Part shown: one piece after another, positions 25,635-35,046 of the stretch
How the letters are laid out: the number at the start of each line of letters is the position of its first letter
Position numbering within the stretch: the first letter of the stretch is position 1
From: Bacteroidales bacterium
Lineage (GTDB): Bacteria; Bacteroidota; Bacteroidia; Bacteroidales; UBA932
Reading direction: 5' to 3'
DNA length: 64,000 nt
Assembly (NCBI GenBank): GCA_020026275.1
Contig: JAHHQQ010000002.1
Location: 62,001-126,000, forward strand
Made by a program: the position numbers and the translations under genes
Notes under the pieces: generated by a model
Seen by the model: only the letters and a program-made list of their open reading frames with translations
Database searches by the model: none
Told to the model about the DNA's origin: nothing

Positions 25635-28154
25635 ATGGATATCGAAGAGAAAATTGGTGAAGAAGGAAAAACCGGTGTGATTGAACAGATCAACATCGAT
25701 GAGGAGATGAAGAGCGCATACATCGATTATGCGATGTCTGTGATTGTATCCCGTGCTTTGCCGGATGCCAGAGATGGTCTGAAACCTGTGCAGAGAAGGG
25801 TTTTGTATGGAATGTCAGAACTGGGTTTGAACTATTCTGGACAGACCAAGAAGAGTGCGAGGATTGTCGGTGAGGTGCTGGGTAAGTTCCATCCTCACGG
25901 TGACTCCAGTGTCTACGATGCAATGGCCCGTCTGGCTCAGAACTGGAACCAGAGATACCCGCTTGTCTGGGGACAGGGTAATTTCGGCTCAATGGACGGT
26001 GATCCGGTAGCTGCCATGCGTTACACCGAGGCCAAACTGGAAAAGCTCGCTGAAGATGTGATTGCTGATTTGGATAAGGATACGGTAGATTTCCAGTTGA
26101 ACTTTGATGAATCCCTGGAAGAGCCGAAAGTGTTGCCGACCAAAGCTCCTCTTCTTCTTTTGAACGGTGCTTCCGGTATTGCTGTAGGTATGGCCACCAA
26201 TATGGCTCCTCACAATCTGGGAGAATGTTGTGATGCGATTTGTGCTTATATCGACAATCCAGATATAGATACAGACGGACTGATGAAATATATCAAAGGT
26301 CCTGATTTCCCGACAGGGGGCATTATCCAAGGAGTTCGTGGCATCAGGGAGGCCTATGAGACCGGTAGGGGACGTGTCGTTGTACGTGCCAAGACCGAGA
26401 TTGAAGTGGCTCCGAATGGCCGTGAAACCATCATTGTGACCGAGATCCCTTACATGGTCAACAAGATGGAGATGATCGAGAAGATTGCCAAAATGGTGGA
26501 AGACAAGAAGATTGAGGGGATTTCCTACATTAATGATGAGTCTTCCAGAGAGGGAGTACGTGTCATCTTCAAAGTAAAACAGGGCGCCAATTCCAGCGTT
26601 GTTCTGAATACTTTGTTCAAGTATACTCCACTTCAGTCCAGCTTTGCCATCAACAATGTGGCTCTGGACAATGGACATCCGAAGACCTTCTCCCTGAAGG
26701 ACATGATCAAGGCATTCGTTGATTTCAGACACGAAGTGGTGGTCAGAAGAACTAAGTTCGAATTGGATAAGGCTCAGAAGCGTGCTCATATTTTGGAAGG
26801 TTTGCTGAAAGCTTTGGATATCATCGACGAGATCATCGAGATCATCCGTTCTTCCAAGAATGTGGATACCGCCAAGGCCAATCTCATGGAGAAGTTCGAT
26901 TTTTCTGAAGTCCAGGCTTCTGCAATTGTCGAGATGCGTTTGCGTCAGCTTACCGGACTGGAAAGAGAGAAACTCCAGGCAGAATATGATGAGCTGGAGA
27001 AATTTATCCAGCACAGCTTGGACGTGCTTGCCAATGTCTCCATGCAGTTGGACATCATCAAGGAAGAGACTCAGGCTCTGAAAGAGAAATATGGCGATCC
27101 GAGACGTTCTGTCATTGAACCGTCAGAGGATGAGTTCAATCCGGAGGACTTCTATCCGGATGATGACGTGGTCATCACCATTTCCCATCTCGGATACATC
27201 AAGAGAACCGCCCTTACAGAATATAGAACCCAGAACAGAGGTGGTGTGGGCATGAAGGGCAGCACTACCCGTGATGAAGATTTCATCGAGCATATCTATG
27301 TTGCCAACATGCATAGCACCATGCTCTTCTTCACACGTGAAGGACGTTGCTACTGGCTCAAGGTTTACGAGATTCCGGAAGGTTCCCGTGCTTCCAAGGG
27401 CCGTGCCATCCAGAATGTGCTGAGCATTCCAGATGACAAGATTCTTGCCTACATCAATGTCAAGACTTTGAAAGACGAGGATTATATCAATAACAACTTC
27501 ATCTCTCTTGTCACCAAGAAAGGTGTTATCAAGAAGACTTCACTTGAAGCTTATTCAAGACCGAGAATGGGCGGTGTGAATGCAGTCACTATCAGAGAGG
27601 GGGATGAATTGCTGGATGCTGTTCTGACCAATGGCAACGACCAGATTCTGATCGCATCCAACAATGGCCGCTGTGTCCGTTTCGATGAGACCGATGTCAG
27701 GCCGATGGGTAGGACCGCTTCTGGAGTGAGAGGTATCAATCTTGCAGAGGAGGATGAAGTGATCGGCGCTATTTCTTATAATCCGTCTGCGGAAGAGGCT
27801 TCCAGGCATACTGTACTGGTTGTCAGTGAGAATGGTTATGGAAAGAGAACTGATGTTGAGGAATACCGTACGACCAATCGAGGCAGCAAAGGTGTCAAGA
27901 CTTTGAACATCACAGACAAGACTGGCAAGGTTGTTGCCATGAAGAATGTGACGGATGAGGATGATCTGATGATTATCAACCGTTCAGGATTGACTATCCG
28001 CATGGCTGTTTCAGACATCAGTCAGTTGGGGAGAGCCACGCAAGGTGTCAAATTGATCAACATCAAGGAGGGGGATTCAATTGCCGCTGTTTCGGTGGTG
28101 TCCAAAGATGAAGAAGAGGAAGAAACTCCAACAGAGAATACAGTATTAGAATAA
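25635..28154 (+). CDS. gyrA: DNA gyrase subunit A
   Basis: GyrA is the DNA-cleaving subunit of the A2B2 gyrase that introduces negative supercoils. The 839-residue protein has the winged-helix breakage domain with catalytic Tyr130 in AMRYTEAKL, the quinolone-resistance region [10 protein letters not shown] (86-95) with Ser91 and Asp95, equivalent to E. coli Ser83 and Asp87 and both in the wild-type state, and a C-terminal beta-pinwheel with the GyrA box NRGGVGMKG, which separates it from ParC. The TPR gene follows 16 nt later, an arrangement often seen in this order. Confidence 0.97.
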   Translation: MDIEEKIGEEGKTGVIEQINIDEEMKSAYIDYAMSVIVSRALPDARDGLKPVQRRVLYGMSELGLNYSGQTKKSARIVGEVLGKFHPHGDSSVYDAMARLAQNWNQRYPLVWGQGNFGSMDGDPVAAMRYTEAKLEKLAEDVIADLDKDTVDFQLNFDESLEEPKVLPTKAPLLLLNGASGIAVGMATNMAPHNLGECCDAICAYIDNPDIDTDGLMKYIKGPDFPTGGIIQGVRGIREAYETGRGRVVVRAKTEIEVAPNGRETIIVTEIPYMVNKMEMIEKIAKMVEDKKIEGISYINDESSREGVRVIFKVKQGANSSVVLNTLFKYTPLQSSFAINNVALDNGHPKTFSLKDMIKAFVDFRHEVVVRRTKFELDKAQKRAHILEGLLKALDIIDEIIEIIRSSKNVDTAKANLMEKFDFSEVQASAIVEMRLRQLTGLEREKLQAEYDELEKFIQHSLDVLANVSMQLDIIKEETQALKEKYGDPRRSVIEPSEDEFNPEDFYPDDDVVITISHLGYIKRTALTEYRTQNRGGVGMKGSTTRDEDFIEHIYVANMHSTMLFFTREGRCYWLKVYEIPEGSRASKGRAIQNVLSIPDDKILAYINVKTLKDEDYINNNFISLVTKKGVIKKTSLEAYSRPRMGGVNAVTIREGDELLDAVLTNGNDQILIASNNGRCVRFDETDVRPMGRTASGVRGINLAEEDEVIGAISYNPSAEEASRHTVLVVSENGYGKRTDVEEYRTTNRGSKGVKTLNITDKTGKVVAMKNVTDEDDLMIINRSGLTIRMAVSDISQLGRATQGVKLINIKEGDSIAAVSVVSKDEEEEETPTENTVLE

Positions 28155-28170
28155 CATTAAATCATCAATT

Positions 28171-29460
28171 ATGAAGAAAATTCTTATATCTTTAGCAATT
28201 TTGGCTTCAATGCAATTTGCTGATGCACAGGTTAAATCAGTAGCTGAGGCTACCAAAGGTATTGAAAAGGCTCTGGCTGCTTCAGAGAATCCTAAGAAGG
28301 CAACAAAGGGGGCAACCTGGATGAAACTTGGCCAGGCATATGTTGATGCATTCGATGCTCCTTACGGAAACATTTGGGCAGGCATGTCCAAACAGGAACT
28401 GCAACTTGTCCTGAACGAGCAGCCACAGTCTGTGGAAGTGGTAGAACTTATGGGACAGGCTTTCAGCAAGGAAACTTATGCTGAAAAAGTGCTTTATTTT
28501 GATCAGAGCGGAAAGCTTTCTGCAATTGAGGTAAAGAATACCGTAACAGAGAATCCATTGTCAAAGGCCGCAGATGCTTTCTTGAAAGCATTTGAAGTGC
28601 AGCCATCCAAAGAGAAGAATATCAAGAAGAGCCTTGATCTGGTTACCAATAAAATGGTTCAGGAAGGCTACTCACAGTATACCATCGGCAATGCTGATGC
28701 CGCTTTGCAGTTGTTCCGCAATGCGGTCAATGTTGAAAAGTCGGCTCCACTCAACAGATTGGATACCGCAATGGTCTACAATGTCGGTTTCATCGCATTC
28801 AACACTGGCAAGAATGACATCGCCAAAGAATATTTCCAGATCTGTCTGGACAACCGGTATTATGGTTCTGACGGTGACGTCTATGCAAAGATGGCTGCTG
28901 TCGATCAGGAAAATGCGGAGAATTATCTTCAGGAAGGTTTCCGCAAATTCCCAGAGAGCCAGTCAATCCTGTTCGGTCTGATCAACTACTACGTGCAGAA
29001 AGGTGACGGCACTGACAAATTGTTCACTCTCCTCGATGAGGCCAAGAAATCAGACCCTAACAACCCAAGCATCTACAATGTTGAGGGAGATGCCTATGCA
29101 CGTGTAGGTAATCTTGAAAAAGCTCTTGAGGCGTATAAGCAGAGTACGGTTATCGACCCTAACTTCGCTGTGGGATATATCCAGATCGGTTGTCTGTATC
29201 TTAATCAGGCAAGAGGTATCTATGAGAAAGCCGCTACTGAAATGGATAATGATAAATACAACAAGATGTGTGAAGAAGCGGATGATCTTCTTAAGAAATC
29301 AATCGAACCTCTCGAAAAAGGTTATGAATTGGCAGAAGGAGCCAACAAGATGGTCGCTGCTGAAAATCTGAAGGTTATTTTCTTCTCACTTCGTGAACAG
29401 AGCGCAGAATATGAGGCAAACTACAACAAGTACAATGAGATTGTGAAGAACGCTCAGTAA
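28171..29460 (+). CDS. Secreted tetratricopeptide-repeat protein
   Basis: The 429-residue protein has a signal peptide (MKKILISLAILASMQFADAQ, cleavage near residue 20) and helical repeats. The clearest TPR is VEGDAYARVGNLEKALEAYK with the following WDPNF-like VIDPNFAVGYIQIG; others are degenerate. It lies in the gyrA operon, probably periplasmic, and has no enzymatic motif. TPR proteins commonly scaffold complexes, but the partner is unknown. Pairing with gyrA is a conserved layout in Bacteroidales by my recollection and probably reflects linked expression, not supercoiling chemistry. Confidence 0.8.
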   Translation: MKKILISLAILASMQFADAQVKSVAEATKGIEKALAASENPKKATKGATWMKLGQAYVDAFDAPYGNIWAGMSKQELQLVLNEQPQSVEVVELMGQAFSKETYAEKVLYFDQSGKLSAIEVKNTVTENPLSKAADAFLKAFEVQPSKEKNIKKSLDLVTNKMVQEGYSQYTIGNADAALQLFRNAVNVEKSAPLNRLDTAMVYNVGFIAFNTGKNDIAKEYFQICLDNRYYGSDGDVYAKMAAVDQENAENYLQEGFRKFPESQSILFGLINYYVQKGDGTDKLFTLLDEAKKSDPNNPSIYNVEGDAYARVGNLEKALEAYKQSTVIDPNFAVGYIQIGCLYLNQARGIYEKAATEMDNDKYNKMCEEADDLLKKSIEPLEKGYELAEGANKMVAAENLKVIFFSLREQSAEYEANYNKYNEIVKNAQ

Positions 29461-29479
29461 TTTTGTTTCGAAATAATGG

Positions 29480-29516
29480 AAAAGGGACATGCTTGGATTT
29501 ATGGCATGTCCCTTTT
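29480..29516. terminator. Bidirectional terminator after the TPR gene and phoH
   Basis: AAAAGGGACATGC (29480-29492), 11-nt loop, GCATGTCCCTTTT (29504-29516), then CTTT. It lies between convergent genes. Confidence 0.85.
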
Positions 29517-29535
29517 CTTTATATTGTCAATTGAT

Positions 29536-30510
29536 TTATTCTTGTTCTGTCTGGTTCTGGTTTTCTTCTGCAGCTTTCCTGTTGTCGAAGGCTTTGACAA
29601 TCATACTGACCAAATGATGTCTTACGATGTCCTTATTGGTGAAATGGATGGTTGAAATCCCTTTGATTCCTTGCAGCATCCGGATACCTCGCAATAAGCC
29701 GGAATCTTCTTTGTTGGGAAGGTCAATTTGGCTGGCATCTCCTGTTACGATGAATTTGGCATTGGCTCCCATTCTTGTCAAGAACATTTTCAATTGGCCC
29801 AAGTTTGTGTTCTGCGCTTCATCTAGAATGACACAGGCCCTGTCTAAGGTTCTTCCTCTCATGTAGGCGAGTGGTGCAATCTGGATAGTGCCGTCGCTCA
29901 TCAGTTCCTGTAGTTTCTTGGAGGGAATCATATCTCCTAGGGCATCATACAATGGTTGCAGATACGGATCCAATTTGTCTTTCAAATCGCCAGGAAGGAA
30001 GCCTAACCGTTCACCTGCTTCAACCGCAGGGCGTGTCAGGATAATTCTTTTAATTTCTCTATTTTTCAAGGCTCTGACAGCTAGTGCAATGGCAATGTAA
30101 GTTTTGCCTGTTCCGGCGGGACCGACAGCAAAGACCAGATCATTCTCAAAATAAGCCTTGACCATTTCCTGCTGTGTTGCATTTCTGGCCTTGATGGGTT
30201 TCCCGTCCGTTCCATGCACAATGACGGCATCTCCGTTCAATTTGAACTGGAGGGGAGAAGATTCTCCATCGAAGATCTCGTCTACATCATAAGGGGTCAG
30301 ATTCTTCTTGTGATTCAGAACCTCTAATAATTGATTCATCCTGATTTGAAATTCTTCAATCTGATTTTCTGTGCCTTCCAGTATGATCTCTTTGCCTCTT
30401 GCCACCACTTTCAAATTAGGGAAATAATTGCAGAAAGCATCAAGGATTCGGTTATTTGCTCCGTAAATCTCTATCGGCTCTACCTCTTCCAGGCAAATGT
30501 AATGTCTCAT
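29536..30510 (-). CDS. PhoH family ATPase
   Basis: The 324-residue protein has an N-terminal KH-like region (about 1-75), then the PhoH P-loop FAVGPAGTGKTYIAIALAV, LTRPAVEAGERLGFLPG, ILDEAQNTN (Walker B) and VTGDASQIDLP. PhoH/YbeZ proteins are RNA-linked ATPases, in many bacteria associated with the endonuclease YbeY and ribosome maturation. ybeY is not adjacent here. It is last in a minus-strand series after the CapA-like and DUF389 genes, 11 nt downstream of the former, and ends at a strong terminator. Confidence 0.93.
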   Translation of the reverse strand: MRHYICLEEVEPIEIYGANNRILDAFCNYFPNLKVVARGKEIILEGTENQIEEFQIRMNQLLEVLNHKKNLTPYDVDEIFDGESSPLQFKLNGDAVIVHGTDGKPIKARNATQQEMVKAYFENDLVFAVGPAGTGKTYIAIALAVRALKNREIKRIILTRPAVEAGERLGFLPGDLKDKLDPYLQPLYDALGDMIPSKKLQELMSDGTIQIAPLAYMRGRTLDRACVILDEAQNTNLGQLKMFLTRMGANAKFIVTGDASQIDLPNKEDSGLLRGIRMLQGIKGISTIHFTNKDIVRHHLVSMIVKAFDNRKAAEENQNQTEQE

Positions 30511-30521
30511 ATTATTGTATT

Positions 30522-31658
30522 CTATTGTATATTGTCTTCAATTCCGCTGGATTGTTTGACTCTCCAGTAGGTTCTCATCATATTGTCGTGGTCAGAAGGG
30601 ATTTTCCATTCTTTCCTGCGAATTCTATATTCCAAAACAGGGACGGTGCAATAGCTATCTGTTAGTCTTCCAGGCAAGGTGCACCAGAGAAATTCTGCTT
30701 CTGGTTCCAGAAAGGTCTTTACATTATCTCTAGTCCGGGTGAATTTCAGTCGGACCAGAAGTTCCAGTCGGGTGTTTTCTTGGCTCATGTTGGAAACGGC
30801 ATTCCCTATTGAATAGAATACAGGAACACTTCTGATTCTTCCGTCTTTTCCGGTCACATTAAGGCATTCGTAATCTTGTACCACATGAGGATGGGCACCT
30901 ATTATCACGTCTGCCCCATTTTGTGCCAGCCAGATGGCAAGCTCTTTTTGGGCCGGGCAATGTTTCAGCTGGTATTCCAATCCCCAATGAGGCAGCACGA
31001 TAACAAAGTCGGCTTTGGCCTTTTTAGCTCTTTCCAGTGCAGAAAGAATGTCATCCTTTTTTATTCTATTGACTTTTGGCCATTTGCTGGAGGAACCGGA
31101 GTTGGTGCCGTATGTGAAGTTGATGAGAGCCAGCCGGATGCCTTTTATATTGAAGAGCAGAGGATAGGAACAAGAGTCCTGGTGAGAATCCTTTGCAATT
31201 CCGGTAAATCTGATCTTGCCTTCTTTTTCCATGGAATCATAGATGGAGATGGTCCGGGTCAGGCCAGAAGTTCCTTTGTCGAGAATGTGATTGTTGGCCG
31301 TCAAGAATACGTTGATTCCTTGCTGAAAGACATATTCGGCATATTTATCTGGAGCCGAGAAGGAAGGATAGCCGCTATAGGGCTTGCCTCCTAAAGTGAA
31401 TTCCATATTGGCGACAGCCAAATCTGCTTTTTTGAAGCGAGATGAAAGAGTCTGGAGAAAAGGTCCATAATCTGCATTGATTTGTCTGCTGTGCATCATG
31501 ACATCTCCAATTATGACAACAGAGACCGTATCCGGAGCCATTAGCCAAGGGAAACGTGTCAGAAGTCGATCTGCCCATTCTCCAGAAACCTGCGAAAACG
31601 TTTTTGTGAAAGGGCAGAGAAGAAATGTGAGAAGAACTATGAGTCTGAATCGGTTCAA
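30522..31658 (-). CDS. CapA family protein (poly-gamma-glutamate synthesis-like)
   Basis: The 378-residue protein has a signal peptide (ending KTFSQ) and the CapA/PgsA metallophosphatase-like fold: VVIIGDVMMHSRQI, LAVANMEFTLGGK, FLTANNHILDKG, VIVLPHWGLEY and IIGAHPHVVQ, the metal-ligand motifs of the calcineurin-like superfamily. CapA is required for polyglutamate capsule in bacilli, but isolated members without capB and capC, as here, have no known role. The start overlaps the DUF389 stop by 4 nt, so they are translationally coupled. Confidence 0.85.
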   Translation of the reverse strand: MNRFRLIVLLTFLLCPFTKTFSQVSGEWADRLLTRFPWLMAPDTVSVVIIGDVMMHSRQINADYGPFLQTLSSRFKKADLAVANMEFTLGGKPYSGYPSFSAPDKYAEYVFQQGINVFLTANNHILDKGTSGLTRTISIYDSMEKEGKIRFTGIAKDSHQDSCSYPLLFNIKGIRLALINFTYGTNSGSSSKWPKVNRIKKDDILSALERAKKAKADFVIVLPHWGLEYQLKHCPAQKELAIWLAQNGADVIIGAHPHVVQDYECLNVTGKDGRIRSVPVFYSIGNAVSNMSQENTRLELLVRLKFTRTRDNVKTFLEPEAEFLWCTLPGRLTDSYCTVPVLEYRIRRKEWKIPSDHDNMMRTYWRVKQSSGIEDNIQ

Positions 31659-33016
31659 TCCATTTGCTTTATTAAGTTTTTCACGTTGATGACAGTGGCG
31701 GAAGGATCATTCAATCGGATCTTGAGCCAGTCAGTCAGGCTGCGAATCTTCTGTTCGGAGATTTCCTCTTCGCTGTCCAGGAAAATGACGACCCCTTTCC
31801 GGCTTATGCTGTCTGCCTGAACATGAGCACCCCGTGTGATGTACATGTCTTTGATTTCGGGATATTGTATGTTGATTTCCTGATAGACCTGCAGATAAGG
31901 AATCTGTTGCTTTTTCATTTGGTCAATGGTATTCTGCAGTTGTTCTATCTCTCTTTCACGTTTTGAGATTTCGTCGTCACTCCGTTCGTAGATGCCTTTA
32001 ATGAGTTTTTCAGTTGCTTCATTTTTCTCATCATTGTATTCGTGCTGGACAAAATTCAGGCATTCGCTGTCGATCCCTAATTTTTCGGCAGCGGAGATGA
32101 GATGTTCCTTGTCGACGGAGGTGAGGCAGCCGCCAGTAGTGTAGAGGGTGATTTTGCCACCCTTCTTGTGATTGATTTTGTAGTCGTAGATGTAGCCGCT
32201 GGTCAGGGTCTTGTTTTCTGTGACAAGAGTCATGACCTGCTTCTGCAGTCGGTTGTCACGAATCATGATGACCGCAGACCAGATACTTGGTATCATGATA
32301 AGCACGACGACAAGTGAAATGAGCCGTTTGGTCTTTTTGCTGTTGGCCGGATTCTGGAATTCCACCTCTTTGTAATGCATGTATTTCGTGGAGAAATAGG
32401 TGGCCAGAATGATGAACACACCGTTGATGAAGAAGAGGAAGAGGGCGCCTAAAAAGAAGGGCCAGTTCCAATGTGCCAGTCCATAGCCGGCGGTACAGAG
32501 AGGAGGCATCAGTGCGGTCGCGATGGCTACTCCCGATAGAGCAGTGCCCTTTTCTTTTCTGGAGATTTCAAAAATGCCGGCGAATCCACCGAACAAGGCT
32601 ATCAGGACATCATAGATGGTGGGGTTGGTACGGGCTTCCAATTCGGTAGGATTGACCAGCTCCAGTGGGCTGATGAGGAAAAAGATAAGAGAGGCCAGGA
32701 CACTGATGATGACCATGATAAAAAGGTTCTTGAGACCTACTTTGATCAAGGCTGTGTCATTGGTTCCCATTCCTAGTCCAATGCCGATGATTGGACCCAT
32801 CAAAGGTGAAATCAACATGGCACCGATGATGACTGCCGCTGAGTTCACGTTCAGACCTACAGAAGCGATGACGATGGAAAAGGCAAGAATCCAGACATTG
32901 GGTCCTTTGAAATAGATGTTGCTCCGGATATTGGCTGCCGCTGCATCAGTATCAATTTGATCTGTAATATTGATGATGTTTTTAAGGTCAGTCTTGAATT
33001 TTGTGATTATCGACAT
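31655..33016 (-). CDS. DUF389 (TIGR00341-like) membrane protein
   Basis: The 453-residue protein has a membrane core of about six to seven helices (residues 40-240) with the family signature VNSAAVIIGAMLISPLMGPI and GVAIATALMPPLCTAGYGL, then a soluble C-terminal domain with a coiled coil (SKREREIEQLQNTIDQMK). The function of DUF389 proteins is not established; helix and loop symmetry suggests transport. It is the first gene of a three-gene run with the CapA-like gene and phoH. Confidence 0.88.
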   Translation of the reverse strand: MSIITKFKTDLKNIINITDQIDTDAAAANIRSNIYFKGPNVWILAFSIVIASVGLNVNSAAVIIGAMLISPLMGPIIGIGLGMGTNDTALIKVGLKNLFIMVIISVLASLIFFLISPLELVNPTELEARTNPTIYDVLIALFGGFAGIFEISRKEKGTALSGVAIATALMPPLCTAGYGLAHWNWPFFLGALFLFFINGVFIILATYFSTKYMHYKEVEFQNPANSKKTKRLISLVVVLIMIPSIWSAVIMIRDNRLQKQVMTLVTENKTLTSGYIYDYKINHKKGGKITLYTTGGCLTSVDKEHLISAAEKLGIDSECLNFVQHEYNDEKNEATEKLIKGIYERSDDEISKREREIEQLQNTIDQMKKQQIPYLQVYQEINIQYPEIKDMYITRGAHVQADSISRKGVVIFLDSEEEISEQKIRSLTDWLKIRLNDPSATVINVKNLIKQMD

Positions 33017-33044
33017 TATATCATTAATTTAAGTTCACTACATA

Positions 33045-33052
33045 CAAAACTA
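33045..33052 (-). promoter_or_regulatory. Predicted -7 element of the DUF389 operon
   Basis: TAGTTTTG on the minus strand, 29 nt before the ATG; full match to TAnnTTTG, no clear -33 box. Confidence 0.35.
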
Positions 33053-33064
33053 ACTAAATTTTGG

Positions 33065-33072
33065 TAAATTTG
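33065..33072 (+). promoter_or_regulatory. Predicted -7 element of the SPOR-M28-leuS genes
   Basis: TAAATTTG on the plus strand, about 84 nt before the SPOR gene, back to back with the minus-strand element at 33045. Confidence 0.35.
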
Positions 33073-33155
33073 CATAAACTTGCTTAAATTAGAATTTCAT
33101 ATCATATAAAGTTGGATCTTTTCCGTCAAGTCGGAACTAAACAATTGAATGTAAG

Positions 33156-33659
33156 ATGAAAAGGATAGTTGTTCTTATATTGCTCGTGGCTTCATTCTCA
33201 TTTGTAAGCTGTGACGCGTTCAGGAAATTGGCAGGCAGACCCACTTCTGATGACATTGAAGCCATTATAGAGGCTTCCCGCAAAGAGCAGGAGGAAGCAC
33301 GCAGACAAATTGCTGAAATTGAAAAGGCGTATGCCGATTCGTTGGCCGTATTGGATTCGCTCAGGCAGTTGGGCGGAACTGTTTTGAGCACTTCCAAGAT
33401 TGGAGGGCTCTATACGACTAAGTTGGATTACAGATATTATGTGGTGGTAGGTGCCTTCAAGCAGAGGACATTGGCCGAGAGGTTGCTTGTCAAGGTGAAT
33501 GATTCCGGTTATGTCGGGACCATCATCAGTTTCAGGAACGGTTTCAATGCAGTGGCGATGTGTCCGTCCCAGTCATTGGCCAGAGTTTTTGAATCTTTAT
33601 CAAAAGTGAAGGGCGAGGATTTCTGTCCGGAAGATGTGTGGATTTTGGTAAACGAATGA
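33156..33659 (+). CDS. SPOR-domain lipoprotein
   Basis: The 167-residue product has a lipobox FVSC (Cys19), a charged helical segment (IEASRKEQEEARRQIAEIEKA, in part coiled coil) and a C-terminal SPOR fold (YYVVVGAFKQRTLAERLL ... YVGTIISF). SPOR domains bind denuded glycan strands of septal peptidoglycan. The residues after the lipid cysteine (DAFRK) lack the acidic surface-export pattern, so a periplasmic location is likely. The next gene starts 5 nt after the stop, which suggests that the degenerate M28-TonB protein works in the same envelope context. Confidence 0.85.
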   Translation: MKRIVVLILLVASFSFVSCDAFRKLAGRPTSDDIEAIIEASRKEQEEARRQIAEIEKAYADSLAVLDSLRQLGGTVLSTSKIGGLYTTKLDYRYYVVVGAFKQRTLAERLLVKVNDSGYVGTIISFRNGFNAVAMCPSQSLARVFESLSKVKGEDFCPEDVWILVNE

Positions 33660-33663
33660 GCAG

Positions 33664-35013
33664 ATGATGAGAAAGATTGAATTTGCAGTTGTGGCTTTTC
33701 TGTTCGCCTTGCCGATGGTGGCACAGTACCGTACTGATTATGCCGATTTGGATGATAGCGAGACGGTCAGGTCGATGAAGGAGTATGTTTCTTATCTTTC
33801 TTCATCGGCGTTGAAAGGAAGAAAAGCGGGTTCAGAAGGAGAAAAAGACGCTGCCAAATATATCTACAGGCAGATGGAAAGCATCGGCCTGGAAATGTTA
33901 TGCCCGGAAGAGGGCGATGTCTTCGGCATGAAGCGGGAAAATGGCGACACTCTCATTTCACGTAATGTGGCCGGTATCATACAGGGATATGACCGTTCTC
34001 TTAACGACCATTACATTGTCATTGGTGCCAGAATGGACAATTTGGGTGTGAATGTCATGGAGGTTGATGGCCGTCGTGTGGACCAGATTTATTATGGTGC
34101 CAATGGAAACGCTTCCGGTGTCGCTATGATGCTCGAACTGGCCAAACGGGTCAAGACCAATTCCATCCTGTTCCGCAGGTCGGTCATTTTTGTGGCTTTC
34201 GGCGCTTCCCGTCAGGGGTTTGCCGGTTCGTGGTATTTCCTGAACAAGGGTTTCAGAGATATTGGCAATGTGGATGCCATGGTGAATCTGGATATTGTGG
34301 GAGGAGCAAGTGATGGCTTCTTGGCATATACTGCTTCCAATCAAGATATCGGAAATTTGGTGGACCGGGTCTCTGGAAGTCTGCATCCTGTCCTTCCAGT
34401 GAAGGTGACAGAAGAACCTTATCCGTCAGATTACCGCTCTTTTTATGCAAAAGGCATTCCGTCTGTCTGGTTCACGACTGGAAAATATGTCGAACATGAC
34501 ACTTGTCGGGATGTGCCGGATCTGTTGGAATACGAGGATATGGAAGCGGAACTGGAATATATCTATGACTATACCCGTGCACTCAGCAACATTCCATCAG
34601 CTCCGTCTTTCAGCAGCAAGCCACAGCCAAAGCAGGAAGAAGACAGGAAAGTCCATGCCTTCTTTGAATGTGATGTCAGTCCTTCTTTTTTGGGACATCA
34701 TGATCCGAGATGGTTTTTGCAGAATTGGGTATACAAATATATGAGATATCCTCAGGAAGCTGTTGAAAATGGTATACAAGGCAAGGTGACTGTCTATTTT
34801 GAAGTGAACAGGAAAGGACAGGTAAAGAATGTCAAGGTGTTGAAGAGCGTGGATCCGCTTTTGGATGCAGAAGCAGTTCGTGTCGTTGCGGCTTCTCCTG
34901 ATTGGAAGCCGGCCCGTCTCGGAGGAAAAAAGGTGGATTCTTCGATGGAACTGATTATCGAGTTCCGTCTGGAAGCGGCGAGTGCCAGACATGGTATCAA
35001 GTTGAAGAGATAG
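33664..35013 (+). CDS. Degenerate M28-type peptidase fused to a TonB C-terminal domain
   Basis: The 449-residue secreted protein (signal peptide 1-21) has an M28 aminopeptidase fold (about 25-310) and a TonB C-terminal domain (about 363-440, YPQEAVENGIQGKVTVYFEV). The M28 active site is broken: the first His ligand is Arg123 (GARMDNLG), the bridging Asp site reads GANGNASG (145-152), the Glu-Glu pair is Ser182-Arg183 (GASRQG), and the last His is Tyr257 (SDYRSF); only Asp125 and Asp210 are kept. The fold motifs are otherwise intact and the frame is open, so it looks like a maintained pseudoenzyme, perhaps a peptide- or wall-binding module. There is no TonB membrane anchor or proline-rich span. 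Confidence 0.85.
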   Translation: MMRKIEFAVVAFLFALPMVAQYRTDYADLDDSETVRSMKEYVSYLSSSALKGRKAGSEGEKDAAKYIYRQMESIGLEMLCPEEGDVFGMKRENGDTLISRNVAGIIQGYDRSLNDHYIVIGARMDNLGVNVMEVDGRRVDQIYYGANGNASGVAMMLELAKRVKTNSILFRRSVIFVAFGASRQGFAGSWYFLNKGFRDIGNVDAMVNLDIVGGASDGFLAYTASNQDIGNLVDRVSGSLHPVLPVKVTEEPYPSDYRSFYAKGIPSVWFTTGKYVEHDTCRDVPDLLEYEDMEAELEYIYDYTRALSNIPSAPSFSSKPQPKQEEDRKVHAFFECDVSPSFLGHHDPRWFLQNWVYKYMRYPQEAVENGIQGKVTVYFEVNRKGQVKNVKVLKSVDPLLDAEAVRVVAASPDWKPARLGGKKVDSSMELIIEFRLEAASARHGIKLKR

Positions 35014-35046
35014 ATTAACATATAAAATAATAAAAGTACGTAAGCA

